Assembly (NCBI GenBank): GCA_011033025.1
Contig: WFMF01000518.1
Coordinates: 1 to 64,000 of the forward strand
Origin: Beroe forskalii
Taxonomy: Eukaryota; Ctenophora; Nuda; Beroida; Beroidae
Reading direction: 5' to 3'
Length of the DNA stretch: 64,000 nucleotides
Part shown: positions 23,421-36,900 of the stretch, piece by piece
How positions within the stretch are numbered: the stretch's first letter is position 1
Layout of the letters: every line of letters starts with the position of its first letter
The notes under the pieces: generated by a model
What the model saw: the letters and a program-made list of their open reading frames with translations, nothing else
Database searches by the model: none
What the model was told of the DNA's origin: nothing
Made by a program: the position numbers and the translations under genes

Positions 23421-26400
23421 ATGGGACTATGAAAATTATTGGTCATCGGGGCAGTGATTATGGGGCACAAGTGAGCTGTGGGCTATAAAACGTAGCCCGA
23501 CAAGAAATTCCGCAATAAATTTTGCCCATAAACGCCAAATTTGGTCTCATCTGCTGACATTGCATATTATCAATTTGAAGCCATTCCACAATGCTCTGCA
23601 GTGGTTATCTCGATTTATTCATTGCTTCATTGGGAAAATTTTAGCTGAATTTGAAAATCTAAAGAAGTAGTAGGTATACCTCAAATGATCAATCATCAAA
23701 ATATACATTCATAATGCTGACCAGCATTAGATCATTCTCATTCAAATGGCTCGGTTGATTTATGAAGGAAGTCTGAAATCCATATATTTTATTCGATGGC
23801 TCTCGTTTCTCACAATCCAGAATATACTACACCTTACAAGCCTCCACTCTAACCATTAATAACACAGCTTTGAGTGGAGTTGTGGCGGTCCGATGGAGCC
23901 CAGTGTAAGAAGAAGAGTAATAGTAGAGAGTGAGTGTGTAAGTTAGAATATTAAAAAGAGAGCTTTTGCTCTTTTACTGAGAGTAGAGAAAGCTAAGGAG
24001 TTGAAGTAAAGTAGAGTTAGCTCTTGAATAGGAGCAGGTGGGAGGGCATTTTAATAACGCTAAACGTTCTGAATACTCTGAGAGGCAGTATCTGATAGCT
24101 GTGTGTAGATTGAGAGCAATATGTATGTCACGTGACCTATACACTGTCACGTGATCATTATTGGGATCACATGATCAGTACTGATAGAGGGCCACTGTAG
24201 ACTGTAGACTAATTTTATGCTCAAACTATAGACTGTATAGTGTCTCTCTGAGTGACTGGGTTACATGTGGTGAGTCCACTATAAACGGTCGTTTTGTGAG
24301 GTTCTTAAACGACTCGATTCTTAGCCTGTAAATCATTGGTTGTTCAATGTGTAGGCAACAGCTGGGTTTAAAATAGAAGTACACGGCCCATGAGTACACA
24401 GTATACATGTAATAAAGTGATAAGCTGTAGCTCTGAATTTTAGAGTGCTTTAATAAACAAAAACCTAAAACTATCAGCGTTTACCTGGAAGAATTTTCAA
24501 TAATTTTTGATAGCAGAGTCAGGCACCCAGGAAGGCTGTGTAGAGTTCAAATTTAATTTGTTATGTGTGGTGTTTTCTTTTATCACCAATTTCTAAAGCA
24601 TCAGAAGCAGAGAATTTGACCTCAAAACATGTGTTACTCTGACGTATTATCAAAATATTGAATTAAATTACAATTTTTATCATGTGACACAGAATTTACC
24701 AGATGAGCCTGATATTTTCTCGATGAAAACTAGTTCCCCAGCCTCTACAGTTGAAACTTGGCAAGTTCGTTGAAAACGTGATAAATGTGTCGAGCAGATA
24801 AGGCCTTGTTTTGCACGTTTAAACTAGGCTGGGTGTGATTCTTCTGGTAAAGAGGAGAGATAACGGAGAAAAACCTTTTCCTTTTCCCACAATTAAAACT
24901 TTAAACTGTGTTATGAGACTTACTAAGAGGCATATGGTATTAAACATAATAATAACTTGAGTTAGACGATGTGATTAATTGTGTTTAAAACATCGGCCGT
25001 ATGATAGATGATCCAATTAGTAACTTACATCACACAGATGTTATTAGATCCGGTTACAACACATAAATGACGGGGGTTTTAACACGCCCCGTCAATATAT
25101 AATATTTACCAGCACACGAACAAAACACCCACCTGAGTTTAGAGTTTAGACATTGGGTTTAAATAGAAATTTAAAGATGCCATCTGTTTGCCGTGTTAAA
25201 TCATGGTAATGACGGAACTCTCACTCGCCTTCCACTTTACATTTGTACTTTACTCTTGTACCTCTACATCCGTCATGTGACATGACACGTGACCTCCACC
25301 AATCACGTGATAGCTCGTAATATCTGTCATCAGGCGATGAGGTGACCGTGTAACTTGTCTAAAATACGAAGTTACTCAGCTCTACGGACTCGAGGCAGGG
25401 GTTCCCGGGCAAATCTCAGCCAATGAAAGAGCTGCGTTCCGTCACGTGACATAATATCGCAACTCCGTGTGTTACATCCACCGCTCCGGCAGCAGCATTA
25501 TAATGCGAGGTTTCGGAGTAGTTACATGTAAATATATTGAAATTATCTCAACTTACTAACTTTACCTAATGTCAGGAAGTTGCTAGAATATTCTTCAAAT
25601 GGTTGCTTTCCGACAAGAAACACAAAGTTGCTGTAATAATGCTATAATTCTATCTAAATGCCGTAAAGTATGCCCATTAAGAAGTCTTTGTCGCCCTGAT
25701 AAGCTCGTAATGAGCAGGAGATGGGTAATCAACATACCCACTACCCAGGGAAATAGCTCGGGTGATTAGCCCGCTTTGAGACTGATTGCACACGGTTCTG
25801 TAGGGCTGCCGAGCTAATGACAATGCGAAGTGAGTGCTCTAATGACTCATTAGTCAGGCTTACTGACTGACACCATTCACATGGAGAGAAAGAAATGATA
25901 CTTTCACTCCACTACAAGAAAACTCCCCGTTTACTTCTTGACAAGTCGAACAATGGGCGCTATAATTTGAGCATAATATTCTAATTTTCTAATATTCTCT
26001 CTCATCAACATCTCTCTACGTGTGCTATTCTCACTGTCTGAGAGATCGTCTCAAGGAAATTTTAGAAAATTGCACAAATTTTTACTCGGAATAGGGGGAA
26101 TGGACAGTTATATAGGCTATAATGTATAAATTATGGAAGTTAAAATTTATGACCTACCGAAATAATTCTATTCTTGTAAAAGATCATCCGATTCTCAAAT
26201 TATTTCGAAGAATTATCATGATTATGTAACTGCTTTCATATAATTTGACTTTCAACACATTTGAAGGAGATATGCAGTATTTTGACAAGTTGTAGAACAA
26301 CATGTCCGTTTGATCTAGCATGACAACGTGTCATTTCTAACAAGAAATAACGTGTTATCTCTCATAGAGAGCTCCCACTCAACAAATATAGTGGATTCTC

Positions 26401-26820
26401 ATATTTCTCAACTGTTTGTTGCTCAGATCACCATGGTAACAAATGTAGCGCTCTCATTTCACAAGCTCTCATGAAATATTCCACACGAATTTCAGGACTG
26501 GAGGCAGGAGCTCTGGAGATCATTCGTTGGTTGAATGTAACAAATTATAAACTCGGCAACAGGAATTATTCGTGTTGCAACAATTTCTTTGATGTTTGAG
26601 AATTCTCAAACATTAAAGATTATTGTTCCTGTCTTCTCCAGTTATAACAGGAGAAGACAGGAAAAGACACGCACAAATCTTACACATGTACCTACACACA
26701 TACACACAGAGAGTATGTAAACTCTGTAATTGGTAGTTACCATGGTGACTGAAGAAAACAAACCATACAGGAGCTCTGTAATATCTCAGAGACCAGTAGC
26801 AAGTCAATGAGCTTCTTAGA
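23421..26820. other. Long gene-free stretch with several CACGTG boxes
   Basis: I recognise no exons on either strand. Features seen: repeated E-box/CLEAR-like sites GTCACGTGAC or close forms near 24128, 24150, 25276, 25303 and 25441, with a CCAAT-like sequence near 25298; purine-rich GAGAGTAGAG sequence at 23930-24010; and a small palindrome around 26633-26660 (CTTCTCCAGTTATAACAGGAGAAG). It could be an enhancer or promoter region for an unrecognised transcript. Confidence 0.4.
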
Positions 26821-26828
26821 ACGTATTT

Positions 26829-27961
26829 AGGGCCGGATTACACAACCGTTTAAGGTCGACCTTTAGCCCTAGGTGCTCCTTAAAACGGCCCAAACTGCAG
26901 TTTAAGGTCCACCTTGAAATTCCGTATTACCCAATGTGCTCCTTTGAGGCGATTTTAAGGTGCTCCTTAGCGAGTTAGGTCGACCTTAAAATTCCCGAAA
27001 AATCGGTATTACCCAATCTACCTCGTCCTTAAGTTGGTCCTTTAGCTGCTCCTTAAACGGCGAATTTTTAAGGTACCTCCAGCTCGTCCTTAAAACCAGT
27101 AGGTGCTCCTTAAACCACACGTCATATGTGATAATAATTTGGAGCTACATCGTTGTCACAAGAGAAGAGATAAAATTCAATGATTCAATTTGCTGATAGC
27201 TTATTTTGCGGTCCGGCTGTGATCGGTTCAAAAAGCAAAAACAGCCAAAATCATTAAACAATTTACCTCCATAATGTGGTGTGTTATATTGGGATTCGTA
27301 AACGGTAAAATAAAAGACCGATAATAAGCTCTGGAATTTGTGTAAAACGTTTTTATTTATATTCAAGTATTCAATCTCAATTCAGCAATTAGGGTAAACA
27401 GAGCTGGCAGTGACAGCTCTCATGCTTTTGGGAACTGCGTGAGTGCCCCACCGTAGGCTTCAATCACTCAAATTGACAATAGGTCTATTATCCAGCAACT
27501 GTGTTTGATTGACTGATAGGGCATGTTAATTTTTTAACGAGCCCCATCAATCATCGTTGCAAGATATTTACTCACTAGCAGTAAAATCCATTTCACTGGC
27601 ACCGAACACATTCAAACCCATCTATAATTTAGTTTACTAACAGATTCAATTTCTAGATTTAATTTCACTTCCATATGAATTCCCTTATATGGTGGTTTCT
27701 ACCATATATGGAGCTGCTCCTTAACTGAATTGCTCCTTTAATTTGGGTAATTCCAGAAAGTGTCAAAGGAGGAGCTGCTCCTAAGATGCTCCTTAGCGTT
27801 TGAGGACGACCTCCTCCTTTACGGTTTAGGTCGACCTTTACGAATTGGGTAATACCGATTTTGCTAAAGGAGGACCTACAGGAGGTGCTCCTTAGAGCTC
27901 CTCCTTAAACTTCGAGCCTCTTAGGTCGACCTAACACGAAAATTGTGTAATCCGGCCCTAA
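26829..27961. mobile_element. Non-autonomous DNA transposon with long terminal inverted repeats (1.13 kb)
   Basis: The ends AGGGCCGGATTACACAA and TTGTGTAATCCGGCCCT are exact inverted copies. Inside, about 290 bp on each side form an imperfect long inverted repeat rich in TTAAGGTCGACCTT, GTGCTCCTTAA and CGGTATTACCCAAT motifs. The central 27120-27700 is unique and has no transposase I can recognise. The flanks suggest a TA (or TWA) target duplication. GGGCC ends with TWA targets would suit PIF/Harbinger, while TA would suit Tc1/mariner-like elements; unresolved. Confidence 0.85.
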
Positions 27962-28570
27962 GGTGGTGGAAAGGATGAGAACCAAATGAGAACGGGGATT
28001 TTGAAGGGTTTAAAGGTGGTAAATGACTCCAAATGCCAAAACTTGTTCAGGGTTGTAGAGGGCATTAAGGAGATAACTCTGCAAAGTTTTTGCGACTTTC
28101 TGACTTTGGACTTTGGGGGTTGCGGGGCCACGCCCATTTTGTCACAAAAATTTAAAATTGAGTAAAATGACTCAAAATCAGTTGGAACGTGTTTATCTAG
28201 TCCCTAGGAGTGTCCATACAAATTTTTCGCCCAGCGGGCAATTTATAACAGCCACAATGGGCCTTTCCTGCTTTCCATAGTAAATTTTCATAGTGAAAAG
28301 AATGAGAACCAAATGAGAACAGGGAGAACTCAATTTACTTGCGTTATAATCAGTAAGAACACATATTAAGATAAAGGCTAGAAGAGGACTCTTTAATTCA
28401 AAATCAACAACATCTAAGTTAGATAATTGAACTTGAATTGCAGTAGTGACGTCACTCCAGCCCTTCATATTGAATGAGTGACGTAACAGAAATCTTTAAA
28501 TGATGAGATGAGGTTGGGATATTTATATATCTTTTCTAAATGACGAAGTAGTGATGAGGTTGTATGTATG
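27962..28570. other. Short unique stretch with a duplicated GAATGAGAACCAAATGAGAAC motif
   Basis: GATGAGAACCAAATGAGAAC occurs near 27975 and again, as AATGAGAACCAAATGAGAAC, near 28299. No coding sequence is recognised. Confidence 0.5.
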
Positions 28571-28571
28571 T

Positions 28572-28970
28572 ACAGGGTGCGCCAAAAGTCTTGACCCCTT
28601 TTACTTTTTTGATCATTCGAAAAATTCAGCAGATATTTCGATTCTGTAAAAAGTTTATTTAAATATAACCAAAGAATGGCGGATTCTGAGATTTTTAGGT
28701 TGCTAGGACGTTCATAGCAACCACACGAGTTCCCATAGCAACCGACCTAAAAATTGAAGATTTTTTGCATTTTTGACATATAAATCTGGATCAAGTTTAC
28801 TGTCTTGATTGGTCATCATACAGGATAGACATTTCGATTCTGTGAAATGTTTCAGTGATCATAACCAGTCAACGCTGGATTTCGAGATTTTCAGGTTGCC
28901 ATGACTTTCATAGCAACCACACTAGTTTCCATAGCAACCGGATTTAAAATTCAAGGATTTCCACTTACAT
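28572..28970. repeat. Two diverged 165-bp repeats behind a CAGGGTGCGCCAAAAGTC end
   Basis: CAGGGTGCGCCAAAAGTC at about 28573 resembles the terminal inverted repeat of many animal mariner-like elements, but no opposite end was found. It is followed by two diverged units with GATCAT, ATTTCGATTCTGT, GAGATTTT.AGGTTGC and CATAGCAACCACAC.AG. This may be a decayed or truncated element. Confidence 0.5.
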
Positions 28971-29079
28971 TAGCCCCAAATCCCACCCAAGGAGACTACA
29001 TCGTACATGCGTTGAACCCCTATATTAATATAGCTAGATAAACTGTGTTTGATGATGTTGTATTGTGTACTTCCCTCTC

Positions 29080-29515
29080 CGCCAGTGGAGTCTACTGGTG
29101 GACTCCACCAATGAACTCCGCCAGTGGAGTCAATCCACTGGTTGAGTCCACCAGTGGAGTCCGCTGGAGGACTCCGCTGGCGGAGTCCACTGGTGGAGTC
29201 CGCCAGTGGACTCCACTGGTGGACTCGACTCCGCCAGTGGAGTCCACTGACTCCGCGGCGGACTAACCTCCGGCGGACTAAACTCCACGGTGGACTTTTT
29301 TGGTGGACTTTTTCGGTGGACTGTCCACCAGTGCGCGGCGGAGCCCGAGCGGACCCGCAGCGGACCCACTACTCCGCGGCGGAGTTTCGAAAAGTCCGCT
29401 GCGGGTCCACCAAAAAAATTTTATGGTGGACTTTAGTGGAGTCCGCGGCGGACCCGCTGCGGGTCCACCGGGTCCGCAGCGGGTCCGCCGCGGAGTTGAG
29501 TCCACCCATTTTTTA
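29080..29515. repeat. Palindromic GGACTCC/GGAGTCC repeat array
   Basis: Dense runs of GTGGACTCCACTGG, GGCGGAGTCCACTGGTGGAG and, to the right, GCGGACCCGCAGCGG units make about 430 bp of sequence that can fold on itself many ways. It is open in several frames on both strands for that reason, so the predicted peptides are not genes. Related to 1-180. Confidence 0.85.
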
Positions 29516-30936
29516 GCCCTAATTTCGGATACTTGTAAGATTGTACCTACTGAATAAGACTTGCATGAACTTACAACTGCCAAATTAGTGAAGAAGCGAA
29601 AGTTGGCATTAGATTTAAAACACTCGATTGGGTGAATAGAACGTCATTGGGTGAATAGAACGTCATGAACACGATTCAGAACGCGTTTCGTATTCGAATA
29701 TGTACGTGTGGAAATGTAAAACAATTCAATATTGGTACCTATTTCTCGGACTGTCGCGATAGATCCATTCAGAGCTTCAGAAAACGAGAAGATATCTATG
29801 GAAGTATGCAGTATGGGTAACGATAAAAATCTTAGGACGATGAAATAAAAACCACATATTCTTTGGTTTCATTTTGGGCAATTGATACAAATGTGCTCTA
29901 AGGTGGGGTTATGTCCGGGTGGGCTTTTGTCCGGGTGGGCTTTTGTCCGCGCACCTGAAGAGGGCGCTCAAAAATTTGTATGAAGGTAGGTACTTTACAA
30001 CTCACTTTCTAGGTTCTTGCTGTTGGCATTTAACTACCAACTCTATTCTCATGTTGTTCCCGCCTTATTTTAAAATTCGAGCTACGAAGGGTTACAGAAG
30101 AAACAATGAAACGGCGCGTAATTGATCGATTGTATGGAATAATTAGAACTTGTTCGCGCCGGATTGCCATTTCGGTCGCACATTTTATTCCTTTCCAACT
30201 TATTGAGCGCGCGCAAAGACAATAAATCGTACAAACGACGATTTTTTGCTGCGCGCGACCAGCTCAAACCCGGCGCGCGCCGGGTCAATTAATTTGATCA
30301 ATCGCCGGGCTGTTGGGCTTTCAGCCGACCCTTGGGCTCTCGGCCAATTCGTCAATCAATGGAATCCCAAATCAATGAATTAGAAATCTAAATAAAAAGC
30401 GCTGTCTTTTTACAATGTCATATGCTCATTTAACAACAACGAAATTCAAAAATATTATGCTTTTCCGGTGCCCCAACAACGGTCTTCTGGAACAATGCTG
30501 ACTACTGTTGTACAGGATTTATCATATGAATGACCAAATTCTTTCTCAAATGAAAATTAAATTTCACTTACAAATAACAGCCTGATCCGTCAACAGACTC
30601 AGCAAATTGATTCCCAGGAATGTCGCGAGATATGTGGAACCCCAGGATCTAAGCAGCAAATTGAGTGATTTGAATTGTACCTATATCATGGGTAAAACTC
30701 AAAAACGATCCTGTGATTTGAAAGTCAAAATATCATGCTTTAATGTGGGACCCACAAAAAAGGACAGTAGAATTTTCAGTAAAACTTAGGTCTTTAGGTG
30801 GGTACATGCACTTGTAGGTAGGTAGGTACATGTACGTAAACTATATCTCTATATGTAGTTTTTTTCAGTTGCTGACTACGTTTAAAAAAGTCCAAATCAA
30901 TTTTAATTTCACTCTATTTGAATTCATTGATTGAGA
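29516..30936. other. Gene-free stretch downstream of WDHD1
   Basis: No exon recognised. Contents: duplicated TTGGGTGAATAGAACGTCAT at 29626-29665; tandem TTATGTCCGGGTGGGC / TTTTGTCCGGGTGGGC near 29905-29950; a GC-rich patch at 30145-30350 with repeated GCGCGC; and T/A-rich sequence to the WDHD1 stop. The WDHD1 3' UTR lies at the right end. Confidence 0.5.
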
Positions 30937-33900
30937 TCATTTTAATTTCTTTTTAAATTGGAATGCAGCCAACTTATTTTTCGTTTCATCAGATGCCTGG
31001 CTAGAGTCAATGAGTTTCTTAGTTTTTGGGGGCTGCTTCTCAGAATCAGATTCTGAGCTTGCTTTCCGTTTACTAGTCCTTACATTTTCTTTATCCTCCG
31101 TCACATGATCAGTCTCTGAGTTCGTCCCATTGTGCGACGGTGCTTCATCTAGCTTCTTCTCATCAACTTTCGACCCAGCATTCAAAGACGTGGGTTCAGG
31201 AACCGGAGCAATGTCTATCTCTGCTTCAGATTCAGGAGCAACATCATCGGAATTTTCATTGCTTTTCTTGTCAGCAGCCTCAGCTGAATCGTCGGCGGGT
31301 ACCTTCTTCTTAAAACTATTCACAAGACTCACACTCGGCTCGTTGCTCTTATTTTCAAGTTCCTTGGCCGCCTCCAACCACTTCTCTTTCTCCTCAGCTG
31401 GTAAACGTCTCCACGTCAGTGGTCCAGCCTTAGCCGCAACTCCTGTCTGGCTTTCAAACCACAGAGCGTACCCTGTCTTCTTCTTCTCTTTGGGTTTCTT
31501 TCCTGACGGCTTGGTCGAAGTGGTCTTCGTTTTCGTCACAGACTGCAACTTCACTTTGCTCCCAAAGCTTGCCAGAGTTAGCGCAGCTGGTTTTTCGCTC
31601 ACACTCTTCTGCATTGATGCTCTCTTCTGTTCCTTCTCTATCCCCTTAGCCTCGATGGAGTCCAGGAAGGAAGTGCTCCTTCGTTGCGTGTTCTTGATAT
31701 CATCGGACTTCACAGAGAAAGGATTAGCGTCCGAAGGACCCCCTTTATCCGGGGATGAGAGAGCAGGAGGGAGAGGGGTGGGAGGGAGGGGCTCAGAAGA
31801 GGGGGCAGGGATTGGGGGTGTCTTGGAGGTGAGACGAAGTGGAGCCACAGACTCGTCTATCACAGACATTCGCTTCTTAGCTGCAGACAGCGTTGTACCG
31901 GACTTGCTCTGAGTGATTTTAACGTTAGTGGTTGGTTGGAAGGCATTGAGGATTTGAGAAATTGTTTTTATCAAGCTATTAGCAAGAATAGAAGGCAATC
32001 CTCATCAAAACTTCTAGGGAAAAGGGCTTACTCTGGGACCAGATAAACTACAGATGAATTGTATAACACGTGAATAATTCGTAACACATTTGAGCTACTC
32101 ACAGGTTGATTCGTAGGTTCTGTCGTATCAATGAAAGGTGCAGGATTGTAAGAAACTTCTGTTACTTCAAAGATATCATCTTCGTCTTCAGATTTCTGAA
32201 ATTGTGTTATTGTACAGCAAGACATGAAAAAAATCAGTGTCTTTATGAATCAGAAAATATTATTCAATCTAAAATTTTCAATAATATAAACATGAGGTAT
32301 ATATAAAACATGCAGGCTGAATGATATAGAATCGAACAGAAGGAAGTTTCGAGGACTCACTTCTTCGTAATTCCTGAGGAGGTTGTTTATTTTCTGAGCT
32401 AAGAGCACGCGTCCAGTTTTGCCTGCGTATCTCGATGCCATCTCTAGACTTTGTTTCGTTGGCATCATTTTAGCAATCTCGAATGCTTTGTAATCCTTGT
32501 TGTTCTTTATAGCAAGAGCCATTAGTTTCAGGAGGAGGGTTACTTCATCTTTCTCGAGGTTCTCTGCTTTGCACTCCTGTTTACAAATATTATCGATTAA
32601 ATCATAAATTTCGAATTTTTGGAATGACATGATATGTTACAATTTCCTAAAGACACAGAAACAAGAAAAGGAGCAAAAACTAAAAAAGGAGAAAATATAT
32701 AAAATACCTTTTGGAATGTGTTGACTTTGTTGAGATCGTAGGAGTTAACGAAATTAAACAACCGTTTCTGCTCAAGGTCCGTTCTCTCACTGCCAGCATC
32801 GCATAACGGCGCACTGTGGGGCACTATGGAGACCACGGGCCGGGGTGAAACCCCCGGATAAGTGACCCCCTTGCACAACACACACTTCAGAGCTTCCTCG
32901 GTAGCTGACACGATCCAGTAGGTGTCGGAGATGTTGCGTTTACCGACCCTCAGATCAGTCAGAGGTACCCACATTAGACCCCCCTGGGGCAGGAGGGAGC
33001 GGAGCACCCCTTCACTGTCGTACACCTGAAGATGGGGCGGTTGAGGGGGAGTGGGGCGGGTAAAGGGGAGTTGGGCAGGTAAGGGGGAGTGCGGCGTGTG
33101 AGGGGGGTGGGGTGGGTGAGGAGGAGTGGGTTGGGTGTGGGGGAGTGGGGTGTACCAAACGACCGGTTGGGGTTTCGGTTTCGGTTCGCTGAAAACGCCG
33201 GTTAACCGGTATTTCGGTTTCGGTTCGGTTAACCGACCGATTTCACCAAACGGTTAATTGCGAAATCAAAATATTCGGTTACGGTTTCGGTTGGCTAAAA
33301 ACGCCCGGTTAACCGGTATTTCGGTTTCGGTTCGGTTAACCGGTCGTTTCCTAGTGGGGTGGGTAAGGGTGAGTGGGGCGGGTAAGGAAGAGTTGGGCGG
33401 GTGAGGGGGTGGCGTGGTAAGGGGGTGTGGGACGTAGTGTTAATGAGGGGCAGTGGGGGAAAAGGAGTAGGGCGCCTCCGAATATTAGACAGTATGGGAG
33501 CAGGACGATGCTAACTGGAATACAAAAACCTAAACTCAGAATAATTTGGAACAATTTCACCACTAAAGGCACTAACCAGAGGCAGGGCTCCCTCAGTGAA
33601 GCCTATCCAGGTGAGAGTAGGAGCTAGGTGTGACGGGAAGGGGTCCGGAGTGCACTAATCGTGGTTTCTTGGCATCGTACAGAGAAAGAGTCAGGGCGTT
33701 CCCGCTGTAGTGCGCTACACTCAGCATGTTGTTGTGAGAGGACAGCGTTACTGGGTCCCCTGAACAGAGAAGTATTTAGTATCAGATGCCGCACCTGAGT
33801 ACGATTTGAGAATGATAGAAGGTTGTAACATCGTTATGAATTTTACTGACGTTTTCCCCCTTTTTTTGATTTTTTAGTACTCAGAATGTAATTCTCAATA

Positions 33901-36900
33901 AGGTATTTTATGGAACGTAACGTTAAAGAGTCGAGGATGTATCGCTTTGCTTCTAACCAGGAAGAGAGAAGATGTGCTGCTGTACGCCCCCGAGAGTCCA
34001 CGTCCTGACGTAGTGGAGGTCCGATGTGACTGCTACCAGGGTAGCAGATACCGATAGCAGGATAGCGTTCTCTCCCTTGGGCAAACTGACATTCCATTCC
34101 TTCGAAGCAGACCACGCAGAGAACACGTTCACGAGCATGCTACTCACTCTGGGAGAATGTTTAGTTTTTAGCGTTTCAAAAAGCATCGAAAATCATTGCA
34201 TTCGAAAAACACCGTATTCGAAGACTCAGAACGATATCCAAGAACGATATCTGACTTTACACAAATCTAAGAAAGACTAATTATAACCTGGACTTTTCCT
34301 CATCCCCCGAGGTCGCTAAAGCGAAGGCATTCCTACTGAGGGACCCCAAGGTGTATCCCAGAGAGTTGACCATGTGCAATGGGTGGTGTGTGGCGGAGTC
34401 GTGGAATTCTGAAGGGAATTTAAGGGTTTTCTTTCGGTAATCTGAACGAGTGAAGGTAGGGTAGCAATGTTGTCAGGCTTAGGGTACTTATCAGGCAAAA
34501 TGATCAATTTACGTAGATGGAATTTCGAAGCGGGGGCCTGAAGTTTGAACAACCACAGCTTCATAACAATTCAATGTACAGTGAAGGTTTCCAATGTACA
34601 GTGAAGGTTTAAATCCGACTCGAGATACTCAGAAAGTAGAACCCTGTCCAGATGCCCACCTATATTAATGTAGCTGGAGTCTTCTTCTCTCGCGTTGTGA
34701 TGATTCCCACGTCATTCCAGACCAGGTATCTGAACTTGAGGTGTTCAGGAGATGACGACACTTGGAATGCTTCCTGGAGCTCTGGCCCAACGTACACTGC
34801 GATGTGGAATAGTATCAGAGTCAATACAATTTCAAGAAATATGCAGGGGCTGGGCTTTTTTTTAATCTCAGCATATAAACTAGAAAGGGCAATACTTTCG
34901 CAATTTTCATCCGATAATTTTCTCACATGATAACTTCTACATTCATACATTCAACGCGCGCATTTTTAGCGGGAGCGGAACTACTTAATTGATATTCCCG
35001 CGCGCTTACCCTCACTCATTTGTCATTTGGAGCTGACGGCCACGAAACTGCGCCTCATTAATACCTCAAATGTTCCTGTTATCACGAAGTTTTCGATGCC
35101 GGCAGTGCTTTTGCCCTGTTTCTGCCACTGAACTAAGGCCTCGTTTCTGCCCCAGAACTGTTGCTTTGATTCAGGAGAGTTCTGTCACAGATCTATTTCC
35201 ATCTCTCTCCCCACTAACCTGGTTCATCTCTCTGTTCCACCCCTCTCCCCCCACCCCCTTACCAGGTTCATCTCTCTGTTCCACCTCCTCTGTCTCTGTA
35301 GTCAGGGGCGGCACCGCCTCAGGGGTGGTAGACCTCTCAGGTAACTTAGCCATCTCCAGAATGCTAGGTTCGTTGCTATCCTCATCCTCGTCGTTAAGGA
35401 TTGCTGCGTGTCGTGATGCCACTGGCTGGATGTCGTCTTCGTCACGGTCCTAACAAAAGAGGTTTCTTAGAGTCTCTGTAACAGGTAATGCCTACAATTC
35501 CCAATTCGTTTTACAGACAGGAGGGGCAATTCAAGGGGACTTTCATGCAAAAAGCAATAAGCAAATAAGCTCTACCAATTACCATATTAACGATATCTTG
35601 GTCATCGTCATCTCCCCAGTCTTCCAAATCTTCCGCTTCCAAGTCAAAGAACTGATCCACACCGCTCTGAAATATTCAATTTGTAAGGACGCCAAGTATT
35701 GAACAATCATAATTAGCATAATAACTATTGAGTCGTAAGTGGTTCTTAAATGAACTTCTGGCGTTGAACTGTAAAATGGTGTACTGCAATCTGTATCGTG
35801 GAATGATGAGCCCACCTCCTTTTGGTCGAACTGATGAGGTCGGTGATGATGTCATTGTCGTTCATGATGACGTCACTAGAGCCACTCTCAGCCGAGTCAG
35901 CCGGAGTAAGGTAGTCCCTGCACTCCCTCCACTTGCCTTTCAAATCCCCCACCAGAAACCTGTACTCCTGCAACAGCAATCCGGACATTTGTAATACTTT
36001 CCATTGCAATTAAATCATAAATAAATCATCGGTGAAATTAGGCATTTAAGGAAGATACAATACGAGACATACGTCATACATATCACTATATCATACAAGG
36101 TAATGTCGTTATAGTTCAGATGGAAGTTCAAGGTTGGTGGTATCAATTTATTTAAGGTTGTATCAATTCATTTGAAGTATCAGCCACACACTTAATAATT
36201 CAATATATAGATCTCGTTACTTTGTTGAACTTACGGTCGGGTGAACTGCAATTGAGGAAGGAGTAGAAATGCACTTGAGAGAGTTCCTTAAGGTGGAAGA
36301 TTCCAGGTCCCAAACCAAGATAGTACCGTCCTTGAATCCCACTAACAAGTACCTGTATATGTGCTCGTATTTGAAAGTTTGAAAAAGTGGATTCCTCTTG
36401 TCATCAATGTGTTATCAGTTAGAAATAAATTTATATTGCATCTCATAAATCTTTTGAATGAATCTACCACCCAACCAGCGTGCCATTATGAAATAATGGA
36501 TGATCGCGAAACGAAAATAGGAGTTGTCGCAATCAAAATAAAGTGCGCATTGCATCTTGCATTTTCCTATCATGAGTATGACAATCATGCAACCACCTCG
36601 GCCCATGAGATAGGAACAAAATGAAGAAAGCAGATTGAAATATTTTTACAGAGACAACTTAATTAGGTACAAACTTGAAGCAGTGAGAAAGCTCTATTTC
36701 CAGAATTGTGTTCGTATCTTTGCCTTTTAAGATAGATTTCTTCGACCAACTGTCACAGGTATATAGAACAATCTGTTGAAACAAGTGTCAGAGATTCTTG
36801 TAATTGTAAATTAGAAAAATACTGAAGATCAAAACTGACTAGACCCTGCCTGATGAACCTTCTACATCAACAATACTTCACACTAGAATTGTCCTGGATC

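Noticed and set aside
29045-29583. Several overlapping open frames on both strands rich in Trp, Ser and Pro
   Set aside because: They come from palindromic GGACTCC/GGAGTCC repeats that lack stop codons in many frames; no family resemblance.
31130-31912. 260-codon plus-strand open frame
   Set aside because: It is the antisense shadow of WDHD1 exon 17, whose minus-strand frame has clear homology and splicing.
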